A stretch of 64,000 nt of DNA from an uncultured Bacteroidales bacterium (GTDB taxonomy: Bacteria > Bacteroidota > Bacteroidia > Bacteroidales > Bacteroidaceae), in the NCBI GenBank assembly GCA_902798425.1, contig CADBWR010000008.1, positions 182,238 to 246,237 on the forward strand, read 5' to 3'. Below the pieces are notes generated by a model. That model was not told where the DNA came from, made no database searches, and was given only the letters and a program-made list of their open reading frames with translations. The translations under genes and the position numbers were made by a program. Below, piece after piece: positions 1-8,139 of this stretch; the first letter of the stretch is position 1, and the number at the start of each line of letters is the position of its first letter.

Positions 1-1008
1 CACGTCGCCCTTCTGAAGACCAGCATCAGCAGCAGCACCATCTTCCACAACCTCAGCGATATAGATACCCTCCATAGTGCCAAGGTCTACCTCGTTGCCC
101 TTCTCTTTCTCGCTGTCGACATAGGCATTGACGTCGCTACCTTTGATACCAATCATAGCGCGCTGGTAGGTACCATACTTCTTGAAGTCATCAACAGCCT
201 TCTTGACAATAGTGGTAGGAATGGCAAAACCATAACCGATATTAGAACCTGTCTGTGAGTAGAGCATGGCATTGATACCAATCAACTCGCCACGGGTGTT
301 CACCAGTGCACCACCAGAGTTACCCTGGTTGATGGCGGCATCCGTCTGAATCATAGAACTGACGCCCTGTCCCATGGTGCGGGCCTTGGCACTGACGATA
401 CCGGCGGTAACGGTGTTGTTCAGACCTAAGGGGTTGCCTACGGCCAATACCCATTCGCCGACCTTCACATCGTCGCTGTTGGCAATGACAATGGCTGGCA
501 GGTTCTTGGCATCAATCTTGATGAGTGCCAAGTCAGTAGCCTTATCGGCACCAATGATGCGGGCTGAATATTCCTTGGAGTTCTCGTTGAGCGTTACTGT
601 CAATTCGTCAGCACCATCTACTACGTGGTTGTTAGTGACAATATAACCATCAGCGGAGATAATGACACCAGAACCTGCAGCAGCACGCTTCGGGGTCTGC
701 AACTGACGCTTGCGTGTGCCGTTGTTGCCCTGTCCCTGTCCACGTCCGAAGAAACCGCCAAAGGGGTCTGAGAAGAAGTCTTCGAAGGGGTCGTTGTACT
801 CTACAGTCTGAACCTTGGAGTTGGTCACCGACTTGATATATACCACTGCGGGCAGCGATTTCTCAGCAGCATAGGTGAGGTCAACGGGTTGCCCTGGAGC
901 AACAGCAGCTGTAGCTGGAGCAGCCTGTGTCTTGTTGCAAGAGGCTGCAGAGAATGCGATAACCATGAGATACATGGCGGGCATCAATGTCTTTACAATC
1001 TTTTTCAT
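1..1008 (-). CDS. HtrA/DegP-family periplasmic serine protease (3' end outside window)
   Basis: Partial gene; its start is at 1008 and the C-terminus runs off the left edge. The product begins with a lipoprotein-like signal (basic MKK, hydrophobic core, SAASC with Cys about 24). A trypsin-like domain follows with the full triad visible: His in TNNHVV (about 128), Asp in ATDLAL (about 159) and Ser in GNSGGA (about 231). A Gly/Phe-rich linker lies at about 75-95, between the N-terminal strand and the protease core. The last residues in the window are the start of a PDZ domain (AGLQKGDV). In this family the protease and PDZ domains degrade or refold misfolded envelope proteins. A -7/-33 promoter lies at 1094-1127. 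The gene is transcribed alone, downstream of the purM terminator. Confidence 0.93.
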   Translation of the reverse strand, partial: MKKIVKTLMPAMYLMVIAFSAASCNKTQAAPATAAVAPGQPVDLTYAAEKSLPAVVYIKSVTNSKVQTVEYNDPFEDFFSDPFGGFFGRGQGQGNNGTRKRQLQTPKRAAAGSGVIISADGYIVTNNHVVDGADELTVTLNENSKEYSARIIGADKATDLALIKIDAKNLPAIVIANSDDVKVGEWVLAVGNPLGLNNTVTAGIVSAKARTMGQGVSSMIQTDAAINQGNSGGALVNTRGELIGINAMLYSQTGSNIGYGFAIPTTIVKKAVDDFKKYGTYQRAMIGIKGSDVNAYVDSEKEKGNEVDLGTMEGIYIAEVVEDGAAADAGLQKGDV

Positions 1009-1093
1009 CTTACAAATTTCTTTTTGATTATTATTACTGTTTTTTAATTCTCATGAATGGCAATTCTTGTTGCCTGTTATTGTTTTGACGATG

Positions 1094-1127
1094 CAAATAT
1101 AGGTGCATTTTTCCATATACTGACAAT
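1094..1127 (-). promoter_or_regulatory. Bacteroidetes-type promoter of the htrA-like gene
   Basis: On the minus strand TATATTTG (complement of 1094-1101) matches the TAnnTTTG -7 box. A TTG lies about 22 nt upstream, near 1124-1126, as a loose -33 element. It is 86 nt upstream of the start codon. Apart from this and the purM terminator, nothing else was found in the 1009-1312 gap. Confidence 0.5.
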
Positions 1128-1262
1128 TTGTCGTATCTTTTTGTCGCAATTTAACACTTCTGACACTTGGCTTAACGGCTGTTAGAAATTAACGCTTGAA
1201 ATGTGAAATTACTGACAAAATTAACAAAACATACATCCGATAGTTGCTTATATGGAGATAAT

Positions 1263-1291
1263 AAAAGAGGGAAGCTCCTTCTGCTTCCCTC
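1263..1291 (-). terminator. Rho-independent terminator after purM
   Basis: A perfect 9-bp inverted repeat (GAGGGAAGC at 1267-1275, GCTTCCCTC at 1283-1291, 7-nt loop) is followed on the minus strand by TTTTAT. It lies about 20 nt past the purM stop and closes the phoH-purM cluster. Confidence 0.8.
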
Positions 1292-1312
1292 TTAGATGTA
1301 GATAATATTGTA

Positions 1313-2497
1313 TTAATACTCGAAAGTACCAAACTCACTCTTGATAGTCAGACTCTTCTTGCCTTCTTCGATGTGACCTACAATCTGGGCATCGATGTTG
1401 AAGGACTTGGAGAGGGCGATGACTTGATCGGCAACCTCAGGACGTACGTAGATTTCCATACGGTGACCCATGTTGAACACCTGGTACATCTCCTTCCAGT
1501 CTGTGCCAGAGCACTCGTGGATGGCGCGGAAGAGTGGGGGAACGGGGAACATGTTGTCCTTGACAACCTTGCAGTTGTCGCTCACAAAGTGGAGCACCTT
1601 GGTCTGGGCGCCACCCGTGCAGTGTACCATGCCATGTATCTCGGGGCGCAGCTCATCGAGCAGCTTCTTGATGACGGGGGCGTAGGTGCGGGTAGGTGAG
1701 AGCACCAACTGTCCCATGTCGGGCAGCACTGTGTCCTGCGATTCCGTCGCAGGATAAGGGACCGCGTCCGTCAACTTGTACTTACCGCTGTAAACCAATT
1801 CGTTAGGCACGGCATGGTCAAAACTCTCGGGGTACTTCTCTGCCAGGTATTTAGCGAAGACGTCGTGGCGCGCGGAGGTCAGTCCGTTACTGCCCATACC
1901 GCCATTGTAACGCTTCTCATAGGTAGCCTGTCCTGTCGATGACAGACCGACGATGACATCACCTGGACGAATATTGGCATTGTTGATGACGTCTGAGCGC
2001 TTCATACGACAAGTCACTGTACTGTCGACAATAATCGTGCGTACGAGGTCGCCCACATCAGCGGTCTCACCACCCGTAGGATAGATGCCGATGCCCATCT
2101 CGCGGAGTTCGGCCAACAGCTCGTCGGTGCCATTGATGATGGCAGAGATGACTTCGCCGGGGACGAGCATCTTGTTGCGACCAATGGTCGAACTGACGAG
2201 GATGTTGTCGACAGCACCTACGCAGAGCAGGTCGTCGGTGTTCATGACGATAGCATCCTGGGCAATGCCCTTCCATACGCTGAGGTCGCCAGTCTCTTTC
2301 CAGTACATGTAGGCCAGTGACGACTTCGTGCCAGCACCGTCGGCATGCATGATGTTACAATACTCAGGGTCGCCTCCCAAGATGTCGGGGATAATCTTAC
2401 AGAAAGCCTGTGGGAAAATGCCCTTGTCGATGTTCTTGATAGCTGCGTGTACGTCCTCCTTAGCGGCAGAAACGCCACGCATCATATATCTGTTGTC
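1313..2497 (-). CDS. purM: Phosphoribosylformylglycinamidine cyclo-ligase (AIR synthase)
   Basis: PurM uses ATP to close FGAM to aminoimidazole ribotide in purine synthesis. The product (about 394 residues) has the PurM/PurL fold signatures: the N-terminal RGVSAAKEDV segment, the phosphate-binding stretch HADGAGTKSS, IVMNTDDLLCVGA, and the glycine-rich PTGGETADVGD. The frame is open for 14 more codons upstream (to 2539), but those codons are low-complexity repeat sequence, so I chose ATG 2497 (MDNRYMMRGVS), where family similarity begins. It is the last gene of the minus-strand cluster and is followed by a terminator. Together with purC in the same cluster it suggests coordinated purine synthesis. 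It is longer than the E. coli enzyme (about 345 residues), as is usual in this phylum. Confidence 0.93.
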   Translation of the reverse strand, partial: DNRYMMRGVSAAKEDVHAAIKNIDKGIFPQAFCKIIPDILGGDPEYCNIMHADGAGTKSSLAYMYWKETGDLSVWKGIAQDAIVMNTDDLLCVGAVDNILVSSTIGRNKMLVPGEVISAIINGTDELLAELREMGIGIYPTGGETADVGDLVRTIIVDSTVTCRMKRSDVINNANIRPGDVIVGLSSTGQATYEKRYNGGMGSNGLTSARHDVFAKYLAEKYPESFDHAVPNELVYSGKYKLTDAVPYPATESQDTVLPDMGQLVLSPTRTYAPVIKKLLDELRPEIHGMVHCTGGAQTKVLHFVSDNCKVVKDNMFPVPPLFRAIHECSGTDWKEMYQVFNMGHRMEIYVRPEVADQVIALSKSFNIDAQIVGHIEEGKKSLTIKSEFGTFEY

Positions 2498-2560
2498 CAT
2501 ATTCTTCTTCGTGTTTGTTGCGTTTGTTGCTGTCAGCAATCGCCTTTCTTCGTTGTGTTT

Positions 2561-2579
2561 GTTGCTGTGTCACAGCAAC
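2561..2579. repeat. 19-nt palindrome directly after lemA stop (copy 1)
   Basis: GTTGCTGTGTCACAGCAAC is a perfect 9-bp inverted repeat around one base. It sits one base past the lemA stop codon and is followed, toward purM, by degenerate GTTTGTTGC repeats (2515-2560). An identical copy lies at 6040-6058 after purC. There is no T-run, so it may be an RNA-processing or REP-like element rather than a terminator. Confidence 0.85.
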
Positions 2580-2580
2580 A

Positions 2581-3168
2581 TTAGAACTTCACCTGTGGTG
2601 CTTTCTCGGCACCAGCCTCTGCCTCAAACTTATCCATCTTCTCGAAACCAAACATACCTGCCAGCAGGTTCTTCGGGAACTTGCGGATAACAATGTTATA
2701 CTGCTGTACAACACCATTGTACGTATTGCGGGCCTCGTTGATGCGGTTTTCAGTACCCTCCAGCTGCTTCTGCAAATCGCGGAAGTTCTCGTTGGCCTTC
2801 AGGTCGGGGTAGTTCTCCTGGATAGCAATCAGACGACCGAGGGCGGCACCTAACTCACCCTGGGCCTGCTGGAACTGCTTCAGTTTCTCAGGCGTCATGT
2901 TGGTGGGGTCGAGCGTGACCTGTGTAGCCTTAGAACGAGCGGCGACGACGCCTTCCAGGGTCTCCTTCTCATGAGCGGCATAGCCCTTGACGACCTCCAC
3001 CAGATTGGGGATGAGGTCGGCACGACGCTGGTAGGTTGACTGTACGTTAGCCAGCGCAGTAGTGGCTTTCTCCTGCTCGCTGACCATAGAGTTGTAAGCA
3101 CTGGCAGCCCAACCGCCGATGAGGACAACTGCTGCGATAATTCCGATAAGTGTTTTGTTCAGTTTCAT
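2581..3168 (-). CDS. lemA: LemA family membrane protein
   Basis: 195 residues. An N-terminal membrane helix (about 8-28, LIGIIAAVVLIGGW) is followed by the typical all-helical LemA body: TALANVQSTYQRRADLIPNLVEVVKGYA, then a central VTLDPTNMTPEKLKQF segment, and the family hallmark FPKNLLAGMFGFE near the C-terminus. LemA proteins are anchored with a long helical domain; their biochemical role is not settled. It sits downstream of the TPM-domain gene, a pairing seen widely in Bacteroidota, suggesting joint envelope function. About 100 nt with four AGTGAAG heptamers separate it from that gene. Confidence 0.93.
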   Translation of the reverse strand: MKLNKTLIGIIAAVVLIGGWAASAYNSMVSEQEKATTALANVQSTYQRRADLIPNLVEVVKGYAAHEKETLEGVVAARSKATQVTLDPTNMTPEKLKQFQQAQGELGAALGRLIAIQENYPDLKANENFRDLQKQLEGTENRINEARNTYNGVVQQYNIVIRKFPKNLLAGMFGFEKMDKFEAEAGAEKAPQVKF

Positions 3169-3235
3169 ATCTTATTATTTTAATGTTTATCTCTTCACTT
3201 GACGATTTGACTATTTGCCTGTGCGGTAGCAAATT

Positions 3236-3263
3236 CTTCACTCTTCACTCTTCACTCTTCACT
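3236..3263. repeat. Four tandem heptamers CTTCACT
   Basis: Four exact copies of CTTCACT in a row lie in the TPM-lemA spacer. It is one of several different short tandem arrays placed just after stop codons in this window (see also 5172-5226, 15233-15305, 18447-18490 and 44818-44890). Confidence 0.85.
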
Positions 3264-3268
3264 TTCTC

Positions 3269-4396
3269 TTACCACCTCGACGTGGCTCCACCGCCACCAA
3301 AGCTGCCTCCGCCAAAGGAGCCTCCACTGAAGCCACCGCCTCCGCCGCCTCCGAAGCCTCCGCCGCCTCCAAAGCCACCGAAACCACCTCCAGAGGAACT
3401 GCTGTGGGTAGCAACATAGAATGGATTGGCTAATAGTGCCAACATACCGAATTGATTCAGCCAGTGGTATTTGCGGTTCAGTAGGAGGAAAAAGATGCAC
3501 CAACTCATGAGGAATAAGAAGGTGAAGCTGATAGCGCTTTCGGTCTGGTCGTCTATATCGTCTTCACTGCTGGCAGAAGATAGGGTGGGCAACTGCTTCT
3601 TTTCAAGGGTGGAGTAGAGTGCCTCTACAAGGTATATCATAGCACTGTCGGGCTGCTCTTTACGCATAAAAGGTACTGCATATTTCTGCTCCAGTCGATG
3701 GCACTCAATATCGGTGAGATCGCCCTCCAACGAGCGTCCTGGCGAGATGTTCAGAGAACGGTCTCGGTAGCCAGAGACAATCATCAGTCCACGATCGCCA
3801 TGCCCTACACCATACTTGTTGCCTACATCCTGTGCCAAGCGGAAAGGATCGTCATTGGCGATGTGGTTGACAAAGATGACAAGTGATTGTACACCTAAGT
3901 CATGGTTTAACTTTTGCAGCGTAACATTCAAGGAATGAACGGTTTGTGGCGAAAGTATATGGTCTGGATTAGACACGTACTGCGTGGAGTCCTGCAGATA
4001 AGGAATGGGAATGTTCTCTGCATCCCAATAGATGACTTCCGACGACGCGTCACCCCTCGCTGTCGTGGTCAGTGCTGTTGCTTGCGGCTCTTCGTCGTCA
4101 GGCAGTGCTGCCGTACAGCAAACCATCGCTGCCAAGACGCCTACTATAAAGACCCAGCCCCACATCTTGCGGGCTTTGGCCCAGGCAGGATGGGTGAATT
4201 TGTATTCGTCAGTGATGGCTTGACGCTTCTTTCGATATTCCAGAAGCAGTTGGTCATAGCGCCCAGAGTACTGCCTTCTCAGCTTATCGACACGACCTAC
4301 CTGACCCTTCTCAAACTCAAAGGCGTCCTCCAAGGCATGGATAGCCTCGTTGTACTTGCTGGTCAGTGTGTCTATCGATAATCTGTACTCGTCCAT
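3269..4396 (-). CDS. TPM-domain (TLP18.3/Psb32/MOLO-1) membrane protein with Gly-rich tail
   Basis: 375 residues. Order: a charged, helical N-terminal region (1-75); a membrane helix at about 78-98 (WVFIVGVLAAMVCC); a TPM domain at about 135-270, recognised by HILSPQTVHSLN, LGVQSLVIFVNHI, GDRGLMIVSGYRDRSLNISPG and the ECHRLE helix; a second hydrophobic helix at about 290-312; and a tail made almost only of Gly, Phe and Ser. The tail is typical of TPM proteins partnered with LemA. TPM domains have reported phosphatase activity in plants, but the bacterial role is unclear. The stop lies 100 nt before lemA and the start is 3 nt after the aroE stop, so the genes are likely cotranscribed. Confidence 0.88.
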   Translation of the reverse strand: MDEYRLSIDTLTSKYNEAIHALEDAFEFEKGQVGRVDKLRRQYSGRYDQLLLEYRKKRQAITDEYKFTHPAWAKARKMWGWVFIVGVLAAMVCCTAALPDDEEPQATALTTTARGDASSEVIYWDAENIPIPYLQDSTQYVSNPDHILSPQTVHSLNVTLQKLNHDLGVQSLVIFVNHIANDDPFRLAQDVGNKYGVGHGDRGLMIVSGYRDRSLNISPGRSLEGDLTDIECHRLEQKYAVPFMRKEQPDSAMIYLVEALYSTLEKKQLPTLSSASSEDDIDDQTESAISFTFLFLMSWCIFFLLLNRKYHWLNQFGMLALLANPFYVATHSSSSGGGFGGFGGGGGFGGGGGGGFSGGSFGGGSFGGGGATSRW

Positions 4397-4399
4397 TTT

Positions 4400-5146
4400 T
4401 TATTTCTCGTGCCAGAATTCCCAAGAGGCAAAAGCCTGTAGCAACAACATCTCCAGGCCGTTCTTGGTCTGGGCGCCATACTGGGCTCCACGCTTCATGA
4501 AGAGTGTCTCGTCAGGGTTGTAGATGAGGTCGTAGAGAATGGTGTGCGAGTCCATCGCCTCATAGGGCAACTGCGGACAAACCTCCGTCTTGGGATACAT
4601 GCCCAATGGGGTGCAGTTGACGATAACGTTGTACTCTTTGATGACTTCAGGGGTAATCGTCTCATACTGGATGGTACCCGGACGCTCATAGCGACTGACA
4701 AAGACGGTTTCCAGTCCTAAGTGGCGCAGTCCAAAGTCGATGGCTTTCGATGCACCACCCGTACCCAGAATGAGCGCCTTCTTGTGCCACTTCTTCTCAA
4801 GCATGGGATCTATGCTCTTCGTGAAGCCAATGACGTCACTGTTGTAACCCTTCAACTTGATATTCTTGCCCTCGTGAATCACCTTGATGACATTGACGGC
4901 ACCAATGGCTCTGGCCTCAGGTGATATACTGTCGAGATAGGGTATCACCTTCTCTTTATAGGGGATGGTGACATTCAACCCTTTGAGCTCTGGATTGGAG
5001 TTCAGCACCTCATCAAGGGCCTCGATGGTGGGAATCTCAAAGTTTTCATACACCGCATTGACACCTTCGTCCTGGAAACGCTGATTGAAATAGCTGATAG
5101 AGAACGAGTGGCCTAGCGGGTAGCCTATAAGTCCGTACTTGTCCAT
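4400..5146 (-). CDS. aroE: Shikimate dehydrogenase
   Basis: 248 residues. AroE reduces 3-dehydroshikimate to shikimate with NADPH in the chorismate pathway. The substrate domain shows GYPLGHSFSISYFN and NVTIPYKEKV with the catalytic Lys at 64; Asp 104 in GYNSDVIGF is the second catalytic residue. The Rossmann segment ALILGTGGASKAI starts near 122 and NCTPLGMYP follows. It is slightly shorter than the E. coli enzyme (272), as in other Bacteroidota. Downstream TPM begins after 3 nt. Upstream, 79 nt of tandem TAACTTCTC repeats separate it from menG. Confidence 0.94.
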   Translation of the reverse strand: MDKYGLIGYPLGHSFSISYFNQRFQDEGVNAVYENFEIPTIEALDEVLNSNPELKGLNVTIPYKEKVIPYLDSISPEARAIGAVNVIKVIHEGKNIKLKGYNSDVIGFTKSIDPMLEKKWHKKALILGTGGASKAIDFGLRHLGLETVFVSRYERPGTIQYETITPEVIKEYNVIVNCTPLGMYPKTEVCPQLPYEAMDSHTILYDLIYNPDETLFMKRGAQYGAQTKNGLEMLLLQAFASWEFWHEK

Positions 5147-5171
5147 AATCCTTATATTCTTAATAACTACT

Positions 5172-5226
5172 TAACTTCTCTAACTTCTCTAACTTCTCTA
5201 ACTTCTTACCTTCTTACCTTCTTACC
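5172..5226. repeat. Tandem TAACTTCTC / TTACCTTC repeat array after menG
   Basis: Three exact TAACTTCTC 9-mers plus a partial copy grade into three TTACCTTC-like units, ending at the menG stop codon (5226). The same 9-mer family is translated at the 3' end of phoH (7026-7073). Confidence 0.85.
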
Positions 5227-5990
5227 TACTTCATAGCTAAATACATCGTGCAGATGCCAAAGGTCAGCCGTCGGAACGAGGCCTCGGCAAAACCTGCCTT
5301 TTTCAGGATATCCATCATGCGCTCACCTTGCGGGAACGCCTCGATGGTCTTGGTGAGATAAGAGTAGGCGCTGGTGTCTTTGGAGATGAGTCGTCCGTAG
5401 ACGGGCAGCACCGTATGCGAGTAGATGTGGAACAGTTGCTTCATGGGGAACGTGACGGGTGTCGTCAGTTCGATGATGCTCAGATGTCCGCCAGGCTTCA
5501 GCACACGGTACATCTCGCGCAGTCCTGCATCGAGGTCAGCAAAGTTGCGGATGCCAAAGGCCGCCGTGACAGCGTCGAAGGTGTTACTATTATAAGATAG
5601 GTGTAGACAGTCTTCCTTCTCAAAGGTCACCACCTGGTCCAAACCAAGTGCCTTGACTTTCTGTCGGCCTATCTCCATCATACCCTCGCTGATGTCTGCG
5701 CCTATCAACTGCTTGGGATGCAGCATCTGGGCAGCAAGGATGGCAAAGTCGCCCGTGCCGGTAGCAATGTCGAGCAGCGACTGGGGCTGGTAGGGCGCCA
5801 ATGCCTTGATGGCTTTCTTGCGCCAGCCCTTGTCGATGTCCCACGACAGCCGATGGTTCAACTTGTCGTAGGTAGGAGCGATGTTATCAAACATCTGCTC
5901 CACCTGCGATGCCTTCTCAGACCTGATGGCCTGAGTGTGGTCCGTTTTTTTACTGACGTGGTATGGTGTTATCTTCTCCTGCTCGTACAT
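5226..5990 (-). CDS. menG: Demethylmenaquinone methyltransferase (UbiE/MenG)
   Basis: About 254 residues. It uses S-adenosylmethionine to methylate demethylmenaquinone in the last step of menaquinone synthesis. The UbiE signature [14 protein letters not shown] lies at 33-46, SAM motif [13 protein letters not shown] at 72-83, GADISEGMM next, and [26 protein letters not shown] is the family motif IV region. The reading frame extends upstream to 6083, but those 31 codons are only the repeat DNA between purC and menG; ATG 5990 has AGAGAA ahead of it and gives the normal length. It is part of the phoH-purM cluster. Confidence 0.93.
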   Translation of the reverse strand: MYEQEKITPYHVSKKTDHTQAIRSEKASQVEQMFDNIAPTYDKLNHRLSWDIDKGWRKKAIKALAPYQPQSLLDIATGTGDFAILAAQMLHPKQLIGADISEGMMEIGRQKVKALGLDQVVTFEKEDCLHLSYNSNTFDAVTAAFGIRNFADLDAGLREMYRVLKPGGHLSIIELTTPVTFPMKQLFHIYSHTVLPVYGRLISKDTSAYSYLTKTIEAFPQGERMMDILKKAGFAEASFRRLTFGICTMYLAMK

Positions 5991-6039
5991 TTCTCTGTCT
6001 CGTCTGTTGCTGTGTCTGTTGCTGCGTCTGTTCTTGTCT

Positions 6040-6058
6040 GTTGCTGTGTCACAGCAAC
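6040..6058. repeat. 19-nt palindrome directly after purC stop (copy 2)
   Basis: Identical to 2561-2579. It lies six bases past the purC stop and is again followed by degenerate CTGTTGCTGTGT-like repeats (5997-6039) up to the next gene. Confidence 0.85.
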
Positions 6059-6064
6059 CTCTTG

Positions 6065-7012
6065 TTATCTTGTCTTCAGCCACTCGCTGACGTTCTTCTC
6101 GATGCGTGCAGCGATGTCGCCTTCTTCTGTGGCCTTGTCAAACTTTTCACCGACGATGTGCTCGTAGAGCTCGATATAGCGTTCGCTAACGCTCTCTGCA
6201 TACTCGTCAGTAATCTCGGGCATCACCTGTCCGGGCTCGTTCATGAAGTTGTGCTCGATGAGCCACTGGCGGACAAACTCCTTAGACAGCTGGCGCTGGG
6301 GCTCACCCTTCGCCAACTTCTCCTCATATCCGTCGGCATAGAAGTAGCGGCTGCTGTCGGGGGTGTGTATCTCGTCGATGAGGTACACCTTGCCGTCGCG
6401 CTTGCCAAATTCATACTTCGTATCAACGAGGATGAGTCCACGCTTGGCGGCAATCTCCTGACCACGGGCAAAGATCTTGCGGGTGTAGTCCTCCATGATG
6501 GCGTAGTCTTCGGCAGAGACGATGCCCTGGGCAATAATCTCTTCCTTGGAGATATTCATGTCGTGACCTTCGTCAGCCTTGGTGGTCGGAGTGATGATAG
6601 GCTCAGGGAAACGCTCGTTCTCCTTCATGCCATCGGGCAACTTCACACCACACAGTTCGCGGCAGCCGTTCTTGTATTCACGCCAGGCAGAGCCCGTCAG
6701 GATAGAGCGGATAATCATCTCCACGCGGAAACCCTCACACTTCAGACCGACGGTCACCATAGGGTCGGGAGTTGCCAACTTCCAGTTCGGACAGATGTCG
6801 GTAGTGGCATCCAGGAACTTGGCTGCAATCTGGTTAAGCACCTGACCCTTGAAGGGAATGCCCTTGGGCAGTACCACGTCGAATGCCGAGATGCGGTCGG
6901 TGGCAACCATGACCATCAGGTCGTCGTTGATGTTGTACACATCGCGTACCTTTCCATGATACACGCTCTTCTGTCCTTCGAACTTAAAGTCCGTCTTTGT
7001 TAATGCTTTCAT
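6065..7012 (-). CDS. purC: Phosphoribosylaminoimidazole-succinocarboxamide synthase (SAICAR synthase)
   Basis: 315 residues. It joins CAIR and aspartate with ATP in purine synthesis. The long-form SAICAR synthase signatures are visible: GKVRDVYNI near 20, [21 protein letters not shown] near 37-57, [10 protein letters not shown], and [10 protein letters not shown] with [11 protein letters not shown] in the C-terminal half. The start is 2 nt past the phoH stop, which implies translation in the same transcript. The 82-nt spacer to menG carries the 19-nt palindrome and repeats. Confidence 0.95.
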   Translation of the reverse strand: MKALTKTDFKFEGQKSVYHGKVRDVYNINDDLMVMVATDRISAFDVVLPKGIPFKGQVLNQIAAKFLDATTDICPNWKLATPDPMVTVGLKCEGFRVEMIIRSILTGSAWREYKNGCRELCGVKLPDGMKENERFPEPIITPTTKADEGHDMNISKEEIIAQGIVSAEDYAIMEDYTRKIFARGQEIAAKRGLILVDTKYEFGKRDGKVYLIDEIHTPDSSRYFYADGYEEKLAKGEPQRQLSKEFVRQWLIEHNFMNEPGQVMPEITDEYAESVSERYIELYEHIVGEKFDKATEEGDIAARIEKNVSEWLKTR

Positions 7013-7014
7013 TG

Positions 7015-8001
7015 TTATCTTGTTTTATCTTCTCTAACTTCTCTAACTTCGTTAACTTCTCTAACTTCGTTATCAAACCGCTCGTAAGCGTTGACGATGC
7101 GCGTCACTAACTTATGGCGCACAATGTCCTTGCCTGTCAGATTGACGATGCCAATACCTTCTACGTTATTTAATATTTGTAGGGCCTCAACCAGTCCGCT
7201 CTTCTGGGTCTTGGGCAGGTCTATCTGCGTCATGTCGCCAGTGATAATCATCTTGGTGTTCCATCCCATACGAGTCAGGAACATACGAATCTGGGCGGGG
7301 GTGGTGTTCTGCGCCTCGTCAAGGATAACCACAGCATCGCTCAGCGTACGGCCACGCATGAAGGCTAAGGGGGCTATCTGGATGACGTTCTTCTCCATCA
7401 TGTCCTGCAACTTCACCTGTGGTAGCATGTCTTCCAACGCGTCGTAGAGCGGCTGCAGGTAGGGGTCTATCTTTTCCTTCATGTCGCCCGGCAGGAAACC
7501 TAACTTCTCGCCAGCTTCTACGGCAGGGCGCGACAGGATAATCTTCTTGGCGGTCTTGTCCTTCAGCGCCTTGACAGCAAGGGCTATGGACAGATAGGTC
7601 TTACCCGTTCCCGCAGGACCTACGGCAAACACCATGTCGTTCTGGTTGTAGGCATCGATGAGTTGTTGCTGGTTGGGAGTACGGGCCTTGATAGCGCGTC
7701 CCGACATGGAGTAGCACACCACGTCGTCGGGGATGTCGTCAGTCGTGCGGCGACCTTTCACAATGTCAAGGATGTTTTCTTCGCTCAGAGAGTTGAATTT
7801 CAGCACATGCTGGCGCATGCGCTCTGTACTTTCTTCAAACGCAGCCATCTGCTCTTCGTCGCCCAATACGCGAATGACGTTGTCACGGGCTACGATGCGA
7901 AGCTTCGGATACAGTGCGCGAATCATTTGGAGGTGCTGATTGCCAGCCCCGTAGAATACCACGGGATCGATATCCTCTAATACTATATGCTTCTCTATCA
8001 C
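7015..8001 (-). CDS. PhoH family ATPase
   Basis: 328 residues. This cytoplasmic PhoH-type P-loop NTPase belongs to the group with a KH-like N-terminal region; family members are linked to RNA metabolism. Walker A GPAGTGKT is at 128-135, Walker [16 protein letters not shown] near 222, and [16 protein letters not shown] is the sensor region. Unusual tail: the last about 20 residues ([14 protein letters not shown]) are encoded by the GAAGTTAGA-type tandem repeat that elsewhere in the window is intergenic, so the repeat has been translated into the protein. It is the first gene of the cluster, with a good promoter at 8037-8068. Confidence 0.93.
   Translation of the reverse strand: MIEKHIVLEDIDPVVFYGAGNQHLQMIRALYPKLRIVARDNVIRVLGDEEQMAAFEESTERMRQHVLKFNSLSEENILDIVKGRRTTDDIPDDVVCYSMSGRAIKARTPNQQQLIDAYNQNDMVFAVGPAGTGKTYLSIALAVKALKDKTAKKIILSRPAVEAGEKLGFLPGDMKEKIDPYLQPLYDALEDMLPQVKLQDMMEKNVIQIAPLAFMRGRTLSDAVVILDEAQNTTPAQIRMFLTRMGWNTKMIITGDMTQIDLPKTQKSGLVEALQILNNVEGIGIVNLTGKDIVRHKLVTRIVNAYERFDNEVREVNEVREVREDKTR
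7026..7073. repeat. Short tandem repeat inside the 3' end of phoH
   Basis: CTAACTTCT/CTAACTTCG-type units run in tandem through the last codons of phoH. On the coding strand they read GAAGTTAGA/GAAGTTAAC. The unit matches the intergenic array at 5172-5205. Confidence 0.8.
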
Positions 8002-8036
8002 GCTATCAACGTTTTCTTTTCTCTATAATGACGGTA

Positions 8037-8068
8037 CAAAGGTACACAAAATATTTGATAACAGCAAA
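8037..8068 (-). promoter_or_regulatory. Promoter of the phoH-purC-menG-aroE-TPM-lemA-purM cluster
   Basis: On the minus strand TACCTTTG (complement of 8037-8044) is an exact TAnnTTTG -7 box, and TTTG (8065-8068) lies 20 nt upstream as the -33 box. It is 36 nt before the phoH start. Confidence 0.75.
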
Positions 8069-8078
8069 AGAATACCCT

Positions 8079-8116
8079 AAAAAAAACACGAGCCGTAACA
8101 CGGACGTTACGGCTCG
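8079..8116 (-). terminator. Rho-independent terminator after the sugar isomerase gene
   Basis: A perfect 11-bp stem (CGAGCCGTAAC 8089-8099 with GTTACGGCTCG 8106-8116, 6-nt loop) is followed on the minus strand, after 2 nt, by a run of T residues. It ends the transcript of the gene at 8140-9636 just before the phoH promoter. Confidence 0.9.
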
Positions 8117-8139
8117 CTGTTATTGTTGACTGTCGCTGA

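Noticed and set aside
5963-7003. 346-codon plus-strand frame over purC and menG
   Set aside because: Antisense shadow of purC; the composition mirrors purC codons and the beginning is repeat DNA.
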